From JAXDJH01 sp034663635 (GTDB lineage: Bacteria > Actinomycetota > CADDZG01 > WHSQ01): a DNA stretch of 64,000 nt. Each line of letters starts with the position of its first letter. The first letter of the stretch is position 1. Made by a program: the position numbers and the translations under genes. The notes under the pieces were generated by a model. The model was not told the DNA's origin. It saw nothing but the letters and a program-made list of their open reading frames with translations, and ran no database searches. Location of the stretch: positions 1-64,000 of the forward strand of contig JAXDJH010000021.1 in the NCBI GenBank assembly GCA_034663635.1, read 5' to 3'. Below, in pieces: positions 33,854 to 41,151 of the stretch.

Positions 33854-34968
33854 CTCTCCAAGAGGCGTTGGTCGAGCGCATCCAACGGTCGGGACCCATG
33901 CCGTTCGCCGCATTCATGTCGCTGGCTCTTTACGACCCGAAGCACGGTTACTACGCCGCCGGGGCCACGCGCACTGGTTGGCGGGGCCATTTCCTTACTT
34001 CGTCCGAACTCGACCCCTCCTTTGGCGAGCTATGGGCGGCCGGGTTCGTGGAGCTGTGGGTCGCTAGCGGACGACCCGACCCCTTCCATGTGATCGAGAT
34101 CGGTCCAGCCGAGGGCGGTTTCGCAAGAGCCGTGCTCGACGCGTCGGAGGGGCAGTTCGCGAAGTCCTTGCGGTACCACCTCGTAGAGCGCGTGTCTGGA
34201 GTGGCAGAGCGACAACAGGCGCGGCTTGAGGGCGACGCTCGTGCGGCCTGGCATTCGTCCATCGTCGACGTCCCCGAGCTCGGGGATGGATGTGTCTTCG
34301 CCAACGAGGTGCTCGACAACCTTCCCGTGCATCTCGTGCGGCGCGATCCCGATGGATTGAAGGAGCTCTGTGTCGAGGTTTCCGACGGCGAGCTGATCCT
34401 TACGCCGCGGCCCCCGTCCAACCCCGAGCTTCAGAACTTCCTCGAGCGGGTTGGAGTAGATCTTCCAGAAGGACACATCTACGAGGTCGGGCTTGCCGCC
34501 GAATCGCTTGTGGCTCGAGCGGCTCAAGTCATCACCCGAGGAGCTCTCGTCTTCGTCGACTATGGAGCCGAGGCGGGCGATCTCGCTCACCGTTCGGCGG
34601 GATCCCTCCTGTGCTATTCGGACGCGGGTGTCGACGCGGAGCCTTTAGAGCGGGCCGGGGAGAAAGACATCACGGTTCACGCGAACTGGACCGCGATCGG
34701 GGCCGCGCTCGAGAGCGCCGGGCTCGTGACCTGTGGCCCTCGGTCGCAGCGCGACGTGTTGCTGGCCCTGGGGGCGCGGGATCTTGACGGGCGATTCAAA
34801 ACCGCACACTCCGAAGCCCTCGCTGCACGAAAGGGGGCCGAAGCGATGGCGTTTCTGTCGCGTCGTCAGGCCCTCGGCGCGTTGTTGGATCCGGGAGGAC
34901 TCGGGGGGCTTGACGTGCTTGCCGGAATCTCCCCGGGACTCGACGTTTCCTTCTTGCGGTCTAGTTGA
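33850..34968 (+). CDS. MidA-like (COG1565) SAM-dependent methyltransferase
   Basis: This 372-residue protein of the NDUFAF7/MidA family carries the hallmark MTLQEAL...SGPMPFAAFMSLALYDPKHGYY N-terminus. The SAM-binding glycine-rich segment is VIEIGPAEGGFARAVLDA, and FANEVLDNLPVHLV matches the family's catalytic-region motif. Mitochondrial NDUFAF7 dimethylates an Arg in a complex I subunit; the bacterial substrate is unknown. The GTG start overlaps the small TPR-like gene by 4 bp. Its C-terminus overlaps the convergent RDD gene by 8 bp. Confidence 0.88.
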   Translation: MTLQEALVERIQRSGPMPFAAFMSLALYDPKHGYYAAGATRTGWRGHFLTSSELDPSFGELWAAGFVELWVASGRPDPFHVIEIGPAEGGFARAVLDASEGQFAKSLRYHLVERVSGVAERQQARLEGDARAAWHSSIVDVPELGDGCVFANEVLDNLPVHLVRRDPDGLKELCVEVSDGELILTPRPPSNPELQNFLERVGVDLPEGHIYEVGLAAESLVARAAQVITRGALVFVDYGAEAGDLAHRSAGSLLCYSDAGVDAEPLERAGEKDITVHANWTAIGAALESAGLVTCGPRSQRDVLLALGARDLDGRFKTAHSEALAARKGAEAMAFLSRRQALGALLDPGGLGGLDVLAGISPGLDVSFLRSS

Positions 34969-35464
34969 TCGGGTAAGCGGAGTTCGGAACCACTATCGAG
35001 GTCGCCATCTTGTCTCCCCACGTCTGCTTCTGACCGTCCCACAGCATCCAGAAGAAGCCGAGGCCCAGAGGGATGAAGGAGATGAGTTTGCCGATCTGCC
35101 TTAGAAAGGCGCGGCCGTAACCGATCGGTCCGCCGGTGTTGAAGTCGATTACCCGGAGACCGGCCAGTTTCTTGCCGAGGCTCTGACCGGATCCACTGCC
35201 CTCCGTCAGCGTGAAGTAGATCGTGCCGACGAGCAGAGTCACAACGAAAGGCCCATCGGTCAGCATGTAGTGGAACCCGTTGTTGGTATCGACGACCTGC
35301 TGGCCCATCGCCTCGCCGATCAACGCTCCTACGACCAGTAAGGGAATGGTGTCGATCAGCCAGGCGCCGAAGCGCGCCCAGAAACCGGCGCGGGGCCCGG
35401 CAGGGCCCGGTGGAGGCGTCCATCCAGGAGCGGGAGGCGGTCCGGTCGGATTTGGCTGCGACAT
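34961..35464 (-). CDS. RDD-family membrane protein
   Basis: This 167-residue protein has a Pro-rich cytoplasmic N-terminus (PPPAPGWTPPPGPAGP), then three or four membrane helices. The RDD-family pattern is visible as FWARFGAWLIDTIPL and QSLGKKLAGLRVID. RDD proteins are often of unknown function; some affect ion or sodium homeostasis. Its stop overlaps the MidA-like gene stop region on the other strand by 8 bp. Confidence 0.88.
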   Translation of the reverse strand: MSQPNPTGPPPAPGWTPPPGPAGPRAGFWARFGAWLIDTIPLLVVGALIGEAMGQQVVDTNNGFHYMLTDGPFVVTLLVGTIYFTLTEGSGSGQSLGKKLAGLRVIDFNTGGPIGYGRAFLRQIGKLISFIPLGLGFFWMLWDGQKQTWGDKMATSIVVPNSAYPIN

Positions 35465-35518
35465 ATCGAGAGGATGACGGGGGCCGGAGCCGTTAGCAAG
35501 GATGCTGGGAGAGAAGGA

Positions 35519-36451
35519 TCAGTAACCGGCGGCGGGGTCCACGAGACCCTCAAGGGGTTCGGCCGCCGCGTAATGACCGATGTTGCGCTTCACCATCTCG
35601 ATGAGTTCGGGTCTGGCCATGTCCCACGTGTTTGCGACGTGAGGCGTGATGAGTGCATTGGGCATATCCCACAGTGGATGGCCGTCCGGCAGAGGCTCGG
35701 GGTCGGTGACGTCGAGCGCGGCTCCCCCAAGATGTTGAGAGCGAAGAGCCTCGACGAGGTCCTCGGTCACCACGAGGCCACCTCGCGCGACGTTGATGAG
35801 CCAGGCACCTTGTTTGATCAGTTTCAAGCGACGGGCATCGATGAGACCTTTCGTCTCCGGCGTGAGAGCAGCCGCGATCACAACGAAGTCCGCGTCACCG
35901 ATCACGTCGTCGAGATGCTCGATCGCCACAGTGCGCTCGGCGCCCTCAAGCTTCTTCCCCGAGCGGTTCGCTGCGAGGATCTGGGGGCCGAGCGGCTGGA
36001 GCATGTCCTTCAAGGCGGCGCCGATCCCGCCGGTTCCTACGATCAGGACGGTCGCTCCTTTCAAGCGGCGCTCCTCCGCGCCGAATCCGCCCGAGTAGCC
36101 CCACGACTTCGCGCGCGCATGCATGGGGAGGCGACGAGCTCCGGCAAGCGTCAATGCGAGAGCATGCTCCGCCGTCGCGTGTCCGTAGATCCCCTTCGTG
36201 CAGGTCCAGGTTCGACTCGCGTCAATGGCGCCGGCCGCGAAGAACGACTCGATGCCGGCGAACGGAAGCTGGATCCACTTCGCGGGAGATGTCTGCAGGA
36301 TCGTCTTCAATCCCTCTGGATCGCCCGGATTCGTCCAGACGATCGCATCCGCCTCGTTGGGATCTTCGACGAATCGACCGCCGCCCTCGGCGACCGCTGC
36401 TTTCATCTCGTCGTCGACGAAGGGGGCTATGTGCACACGGACTTCGCTCAT
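35519..36451 (-). CDS. D-2-hydroxyacid dehydrogenase family protein
   Basis: This 310-residue NAD(P)-dependent dehydrogenase has the dinucleotide-binding loop VGTGGIGAAL and the catalytic triad of the family: Arg in LINVARGGLV, Glu in DVTDPEPLP and His in ITPHVANTWD. ATG at 36451 is chosen because it overlaps the stop of an upstream zinc-ribbon microprotein (ATGA) and gives a normal family length; in-frame upstream codons belong to another frame's gene. Substrate unknown; family members reduce 2-ketoacids such as glyoxylate, pyruvate or phosphohydroxypyruvate. Confidence 0.9.
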   Translation of the reverse strand: MSEVRVHIAPFVDDEMKAAVAEGGGRFVEDPNEADAIVWTNPGDPEGLKTILQTSPAKWIQLPFAGIESFFAAGAIDASRTWTCTKGIYGHATAEHALALTLAGARRLPMHARAKSWGYSGGFGAEERRLKGATVLIVGTGGIGAALKDMLQPLGPQILAANRSGKKLEGAERTVAIEHLDDVIGDADFVVIAAALTPETKGLIDARRLKLIKQGAWLINVARGGLVVTEDLVEALRSQHLGGAALDVTDPEPLPDGHPLWDMPNALITPHVANTWDMARPELIEMVKRNIGHYAAAEPLEGLVDPAAGY

Positions 36452-36579
36452 AGGAGCGGCTCGTGCGCGATGTTCAGGTCGAGCGAACCACAGCTTGGGC
36501 ACCGCTTCTCGTCTGTTTCGTGGAGCGGGAAGACGTCTCCGCACGCGCTGCACTTGTAGACGATCACTGTCTCGCTCAC
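36448..36579 (-). CDS. Zinc-ribbon microprotein (43 aa) coupled to the dehydrogenase
   Basis: This small gene starts GTG at 36579 and reads VSETVIVYKCSACGDVFPLH, then a CPSCGSLDL block. The two CxxC pairs make a rubredoxin/zinc-ribbon type site resembling small FmdB-like zinc-ribbon proteins. The stop overlaps the dehydrogenase ATG by 4 bp, the strongest evidence that it is translated. No convincing Shine-Dalgarno precedes it (AGG about 10 bases upstream). Metal binding is inference from the cysteine pattern. Confidence 0.68.
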   Translation of the reverse strand: MSETVIVYKCSACGDVFPLHETDEKRCPSCGSLDLNIAHEPLL

Positions 36580-36614
36580 GCCGGAAACCTATTCGATAGT
36601 CCGGGGACTTCTTC

Positions 36615-37070
36615 TTACTCGGAAACGGGCGGCGCGGGGAATGTTCTGCGTCGGCCCGCTTGTTCGATGAAGTCGGCCTTCATCGCGCGGCGCACTCGCC
36701 TAACGTCCCGCAGGGGAACCATGGCGCTGTGCTGTGTCGCATCCATCATCTCCAAAAACTGCGCTCGGATCTGATCCATCTCATCGAGGGCGGCTTCGTA
36801 ACGCCGATGCAGGCCGTCGAGCGCACCCTCGAGATCGATGATCCGCATCACGCCTGCGAGGTTGATCCCCTCTTGGGTCAGCTCTTGGATCTTGCGAAGC
36901 CTGTCGATGTCACGGTCGGAGTAGCGCCGGCTGTTCCCACCGGTGCGCTGAGGGTTGACGAGACCTTTGCGCTCGTAAACCCGCAACGTCTGCGGGTGCA
37001 CGCCGGCAAGTTCGGCCGCGATGGAGATCACGTACATCGCTTGATCCGGGTTCGATCCTCGATCAGCCAT
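36615..37070 (-). CDS. hspR: HspR-type MerR transcriptional repressor
   Basis: This 151-residue MerR-family regulator has an N-terminal winged helix-turn-helix (MYVISIAAELAGVHPQTLRVYERKGLV) and RRYSDRDIDRLRKIQELTQEGINLAGV, followed by a coiled-coil dimerisation region. HspR represses the dnaK operon with DnaK as co-repressor, binding HAIR operators. It is the last gene of a dnaK-grpE-dnaJ-hspR operon, 11 bp from dnaJ, the standard actinobacterial order. Confidence 0.93.
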   Translation of the reverse strand: MADRGSNPDQAMYVISIAAELAGVHPQTLRVYERKGLVNPQRTGGNSRRYSDRDIDRLRKIQELTQEGINLAGVMRIIDLEGALDGLHRRYEAALDEMDQIRAQFLEMMDATQHSAMVPLRDVRRVRRAMKADFIEQAGRRRTFPAPPVSE

Positions 37071-37081
37071 CCCGCACCTCC

Positions 37082-38035
37082 TTAGGACGCCTCGGCCTTA
37101 GCCGATTTGGAGATGTGCTTGTCGAGGTCCTCGCGAGGAGAGGCCTTATGCATCTCCGCGAACTGCTCGAGGATCTCGCGCTCCTTGCGGCTGAGCTTCT
37201 GAGGCACCCGAACTTCGATCCGGACCAGGAGATCCCCGGTGGAACCGTTGCGCTTCGGCGCACCTCTGCCTTTCACTCGCAACGTCTTGCCGTTTTCGGT
37301 TCCGGCTGGGACCTTGACCGTCACGGATCCATCCAGAGTTGGAACCTCGACCTTGCTGCCGAGGGCCGCCTCCGTGAACGTGACCGGAACGACCACTTGG
37401 AGATCGCCGGAAGCCGCGAACGAAAAGACCTCGTGTGGCTCCACTCGCACGTCGACGTAAAGATCGCCGCGCGGCCCGTTGTTCGGGCCCGGCTCCCCTC
37501 GCCCGGCAACTTTGATCCGGGCGCCGTCCCGGATACCGGGAGCTATCCGGACCTGCGCGCCTTGCGGCACCTTGACGGTCGTTCCTTGGATCGCGTCGTC
37601 GAAGGACAGTCGCACCTCCGTCTCCATGTCGCGACCCTGACGCGGGACGTTCGGACGGAAGCCGAATCCTCCCAGCAGATCGTCGAACATGCCGGAATCG
37701 ACGTTGTCGTTGCCGAACAGATCGCCGATGTTGATCCGAACGTTGCCACCGCCGCCGCCCGGTTGCCCGGGAACGTTGAAGAAACGCCGGCCTCCGGAGT
37801 CGACGAGCTGGCGGAACTGGTCGTACTCGCACCTTTTCTCGTCGTTGCTGAGGATGGAGTGCGCTTCTGAGATCTCCTTGAACCGCGATTCGGCAGCAAC
37901 ATCGTCCTTATTCGCGTCCGGGTGGTACTTCTGAGCGAGTTTCCGGTACGCCTTCTTTATCTCGTCCTTGGTCGCGTCTTTGGACACGCCGAGGACCTTG
38001 TAGTAGTCCTTGTCCGCCCAATCACGCTGAGCCAT
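37082..38035 (-). CDS. dnaJ: DnaJ-family co-chaperone without zinc-finger domain
   Basis: This co-chaperone of about 317 residues has a J-domain with HPD (YHPDANKDD), a Gly/Phe-rich linker (QPGGGGGNVRIN) and two C-terminal substrate-binding subdomains (VTVKVPAGTENGKTLRVKGRG). The CxxCxGxG zinc-binding repeats of classical DnaJ are absent, so it is CbpA-like (type II). MAQRDWADKDYYKVLG at 38035 is the conserved start; a slightly earlier ATG at 38056 lies inside grpE. It overlaps grpE by 14 bp. Confidence 0.92.
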   Translation of the reverse strand: MAQRDWADKDYYKVLGVSKDATKDEIKKAYRKLAQKYHPDANKDDVAAESRFKEISEAHSILSNDEKRCEYDQFRQLVDSGGRRFFNVPGQPGGGGGNVRINIGDLFGNDNVDSGMFDDLLGGFGFRPNVPRQGRDMETEVRLSFDDAIQGTTVKVPQGAQVRIAPGIRDGARIKVAGRGEPGPNNGPRGDLYVDVRVEPHEVFSFAASGDLQVVVPVTFTEAALGSKVEVPTLDGSVTVKVPAGTENGKTLRVKGRGAPKRNGSTGDLLVRIEVRVPQKLSRKEREILEQFAEMHKASPREDLDKHISKSAKAEAS

Positions 38036-38582
38036 CGTCGGTCCCTGCTTCCTCAACTACTCGCGCCGGTGCATCGTGCGGACGCGCGACGACGACCATC
38101 GCGGGCCTAATCACCTTGTCACCGAGCGTGTAGCCGCGTCGGAACAGCGACTCGACGATGGGCTGCTCGACATCAGCCTCGTGAGACTGGACGGCCTCAT
38201 GAACGGTTGGGTCGAACGGCACGCCCTTGGCCGGGATCTCGGAGAGCCCCTCTGATTCGAGGGTCTCTCGCAACGATTTGAAGACGAGAGCAACGCCCTC
38301 CCCTCCCTCGCCGTGCGCGATAGCCCGCTCGAAGTTGTCTAGCACCGGCAACAGCCGGGTGATGAACTGAGCCGTAGCGCGGCTAGTCAGAGCCGTCTGC
38401 TCCTTCATCATGCGTTTCCGATAGTTATCGAACTCGGCCTGCAGTCGCTGCAGGTCCCCGAGGTAGTCGCGCTCCTCGACTGTCTCTTCAACTGCAGGGT
38501 CGACGAGAGGGTCAGACGACGAGGAAACCTCGTCGTCTGGGGCCACTCTCTTGTCCGTAACAGGGATCTTGCGTTCGGTCAT
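38022..38582 (-). CDS. grpE: Nucleotide exchange factor GrpE
   Basis: This 186-residue GrpE has an acidic disordered N-terminus and a long helix (YLGDLQRLQAEFDNYRKRMMKEQ region). The C-terminal beta domain with PTVHEAVQSHE, IVESLFRRGYTLGDKVIRPAMVVV is diagnostic. Its ATG shares one base with the dnaK stop (TGATG), so translation is coupled. It works with DnaK and the adjacent DnaJ. Confidence 0.95.
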   Translation of the reverse strand: MTERKIPVTDKRVAPDDEVSSSSDPLVDPAVEETVEERDYLGDLQRLQAEFDNYRKRMMKEQTALTSRATAQFITRLLPVLDNFERAIAHGEGGEGVALVFKSLRETLESEGLSEIPAKGVPFDPTVHEAVQSHEADVEQPIVESLFRRGYTLGDKVIRPAMVVVARPHDAPARVVEEAGTDDGSA

Positions 38583-40417
38583 CAGGCGGATCGCTCCTCG
38601 GAGCCGCCCTCGTCGACGATCTCGGCGTCGACAACGTCGTCATCGCTGCCTGCCGTTGTCGAAGCAGCTTGGTCCTGCGAGGTGCGCTGGTACAGCACCT
38701 CGGCGATCTTCTGAGATGCGGTCATCAGAGTGTCGCTCGTCTGACGGATGCGGTCGACGTCGGTGCCCTTGAGAGCCTCTTGAGCGTCGTTCAACGCGTC
38801 CTCGACGAACTTGCGGTCGGACTCGTCCAACTTGTCGCCGTGCTCCTTCAGGGCTTTCTCCGTCTGGTAGACGACGTTGTCTGCCTGGTTGCGAGCTTCG
38901 GCCTCGTCGCGCCGAGTCTTGTCCTCGTTCGCGTGTGCCTCGGCCTCCTGCACCATCTTGTTGATCTCGTCGTCACCAAGCTTGGTTCCGCCGGTGATCG
39001 TCATCGACTGCTCCTTGCCCGTGCCCAGATCCTTGGCGTGAACGTTGACGATGCCGTTCGCGTCGATGTCGAAAGTGACTTCGATCTGCGGCATCCCGCG
39101 CATCGCGGGAGGAAGGCCCACGAGCTGGAACTTGCCAAGCGACTTGTTGCGGTATGCCATCTCGGCCTCACCTTGGAGGACGTGGATCTCAACCGACGGC
39201 TGGTTGTCTTCCGCCGTGGTGAACGTCTCCGAACGCTTGGTCGGGATGGTGGTGTTCCGCTCGATCAAACGAGTGAAGATCCCGCCTTTGGTCTCGACAC
39301 CGAGCGACAACGGGGTGACGTCGAGGAGCAGAACGTCCTTGACCTCTCCCCTCAGCACGCCGGCCTGGATGGCGGCGCCGACTGCAACAACCTCGTCCGG
39401 GTTGACACCCTGATGAGGGTCCTTGCCACCGGTCAGCTTCTTGACGAGATCGCGGACCTGCGGCATCCGAGTGGAGCCACCGACGAGGATCACGTGGTCG
39501 ATGTCCGACACGGAGATGCCCGCGTCCTTGACGGCCTGGTTGAACGGGCCGGTCGTCTTGTCGAGCAAGTCTTCAGTCATGCGGTCGAAGTCGCTCCGAG
39601 TGAGCGTTAGCTCGAGATGCATCGGACCCTGCTCGGTCGCGGTGATGAACGGCAGGTTGATAGAAGTCGATTGCGTCGAAGACAGTTCGATCTTCGCCTT
39701 CTCGGCCGCTTCCTTCAGTCGCTGCATCGCCATCTTGTCGTTAGACAGGTCGACGCCGCTCTGGTCCTTGAACGTCTTGACCAGATGATCGATGACGCGC
39801 TGGTCCCAGTCGTCACCGCCGAGGTTCGTGTTGCCCGAAGTGGACTTCACCTCGAACACGCCCTCGCCGAGCTCGAGCAACGAAACGTCGAATGTTCCAC
39901 CACCGAGGTCGAAGACGAGGATCGTCTGGTTCTCGTCGGCTTTGTCGAGCCCGTACGCCAGAGCCGCGGCCGTGGGCTCGTTGATGATGCGCAGCACTTC
40001 GAGACCGGCGATCTTGCCCGCCTCTTTTGTTGCCTGACGCTGTGCGTCGTCGAAATAAGCGGGAACCGTGATGACGGCCTCGGTGACCCTGTCTCCCAGG
40101 TACGCCTCCGCGTCCGCCTTCAACTTCATGAGGATGCGCGCGGATATCTCCTGCGGCCCCCAGGCTTTCCCGTCGATGTCGATCTTGTGATCGGTCCCCA
40201 TCTCGCGCTTGATCGACCGGATCGTGCGATCCGGGTTGGTGATCGCCTGACGCTTCGCGATCTCGCCGACGAGGATCTCGCCGTTCTTCGCGAACGCCAC
40301 GACGGATGGGGTGGTGCGGGAACCTTCGGCGTTCGGGACGACCGCCGGCTCGCCGCCCTCGAGCACGGAAACCACCGAGTTCGTCGTGCCGAGGTCGATA
40401 CCTACTGCTTTAGCCAT
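38582..40417 (-). CDS. dnaK: Chaperone DnaK (Hsp70)
   Basis: This 611-residue Hsp70 has the ATPase domain signatures GIDLGTTNSVV, VFDLGGGTFDVSLLE and VGGSTRMPQVRDLV. Next come the substrate-binding domain (LDVTPLSLGVETKGGIFT) and an acidic C-terminal tail ending VVDAEIVDEGG. AGGAGG lies 8 bp upstream of the ATG. It is the first gene of the operon; HspR is the likely regulator and a promoter-like region lies at 40468-40496. Confidence 0.98.
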   Translation of the reverse strand: MAKAVGIDLGTTNSVVSVLEGGEPAVVPNAEGSRTTPSVVAFAKNGEILVGEIAKRQAITNPDRTIRSIKREMGTDHKIDIDGKAWGPQEISARILMKLKADAEAYLGDRVTEAVITVPAYFDDAQRQATKEAGKIAGLEVLRIINEPTAAALAYGLDKADENQTILVFDLGGGTFDVSLLELGEGVFEVKSTSGNTNLGGDDWDQRVIDHLVKTFKDQSGVDLSNDKMAMQRLKEAAEKAKIELSSTQSTSINLPFITATEQGPMHLELTLTRSDFDRMTEDLLDKTTGPFNQAVKDAGISVSDIDHVILVGGSTRMPQVRDLVKKLTGGKDPHQGVNPDEVVAVGAAIQAGVLRGEVKDVLLLDVTPLSLGVETKGGIFTRLIERNTTIPTKRSETFTTAEDNQPSVEIHVLQGEAEMAYRNKSLGKFQLVGLPPAMRGMPQIEVTFDIDANGIVNVHAKDLGTGKEQSMTITGGTKLGDDEINKMVQEAEAHANEDKTRRDEAEARNQADNVVYQTEKALKEHGDKLDESDRKFVEDALNDAQEALKGTDVDRIRQTSDTLMTASQKIAEVLYQRTSQDQAASTTAGSDDDVVDAEIVDEGGSEERSA

Positions 40418-40467
40418 TCTTCATTCCTCCTGTTTGAGGGGCTGCCCAAAGAGTTAAGTGTCTATAG

Positions 40468-40496
40468 CTTATCCAACTTGAGCGCATAGACATCAA
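40468..40496 (-). promoter_or_regulatory. Candidate dnaK promoter with HAIR-like half-site
   Basis: Reading the minus strand upstream of dnaK, TTGATG (40491-40496) and GATAAG (40468-40473) are separated by 17 bp, as expected for a sigma70-type promoter. CTCAAG (40477-40482) in the spacer matches one half of an HspR HAIR element (CTTGAGT-N7-ACTCAAG). No second matching half-site is visible at the standard spacing, so HspR binding here is inference only. Confidence 0.45.
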
Positions 40497-40544
40497 CCCT
40501 GGCCAGGACCCGCCTATTCCCCCAGGGGAGTCAAAATAAGAGAC

Positions 40545-40880
40545 ATGGCTAAGACCGTCGTTTTGGTCTCCACGGATCTATTGGCCCAGAGCCGGGTAGC
40601 GGCCGCCGCGGATAAGGCGGGTTGGTCCTACGCGACGGCCCACCCCAAGATGGCGAGCCCCGGCCCCCTAGACGCGGACCTGCTCATCTACGACCTAGAT
40701 GCGATCGAAGCATCCGGAAGGTTCCGAAACCCAGCTCCCGGCGGTTCAAGCCGGGCCGTCGGGTTCTTCTCCCACATCGACAAGCGAAAGAAGGCAGCCG
40801 CAGACAGGAACGGCATCGAGGCGATCCCTCGAGGGGCGTTCTGGCGGAAACTGCCCGAGCTGCTGGAAGGCGAGGCCTAA
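40545..40880 (+). CDS. Receiver-fold-like protein of unknown function
   Basis: This 111-residue protein diverges from dnaK. MAKTVVLVSTDLLAQSRVAAAADKAGW, DADLLIYDLDA and VGFFSHIDKRKKAAADR resemble the alternating strands and helices of a response-regulator receiver, but the phosphoacceptor-like Asp context (IYDLDA) lacks the usual surrounding acidic pocket. A purine-rich stretch (AGGGGAGT, AATAAGAGAC) precedes the ATG. Function unknown. Confidence 0.6.
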   Translation: MAKTVVLVSTDLLAQSRVAAAADKAGWSYATAHPKMASPGPLDADLLIYDLDAIEASGRFRNPAPGGSSRAVGFFSHIDKRKKAAADRNGIEAIPRGAFWRKLPELLEGEA

Positions 40881-41068
40881 GAGGCCGGTCGGTCCTGGCT
40901 GGTGGCGCCGGGGTCGTCTCCCCCACCCTGGGGAGCCGGGCCGTCGACGGGCGCGTCGATCTCCGGGCTCCCGGCGCCGTTAGGCCCCCGGCCCTGCGAC
41001 TCGTTCTCGTCGTCTCGGTTTTCGTCGGGGCGGTTCTGGTCTCTGTGCTCGGTGCTCTCCATGGTCAC
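40877..41068 (-). CDS. Possible small disordered acidic protein
   Basis: An open frame of 63 residues, beginning MTMESTEHRDQNRPDENRDD, is very hydrophilic, rich in Asp, Glu, Asn and Gly, and has no domain. It lies between a plus-strand gene ending at 40880 and the large cyclase gene starting at 41152. It could be a real disordered protein or chance; the 271 bp between flanking genes otherwise shows nothing recognisable. Confidence 0.28.
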   Translation of the reverse strand: MTMESTEHRDQNRPDENRDDENESQGRGPNGAGSPEIDAPVDGPAPQGGGDDPGATSQDRPAS

Positions 41069-41151
41069 CGTTCTTCCCTCGCCGGAAGTCTCAGAAACAC
41101 CTCAGCGGCCTCCCTTGTCGCCGCCCACACGTCCCGTACGCTTTAACCCAC

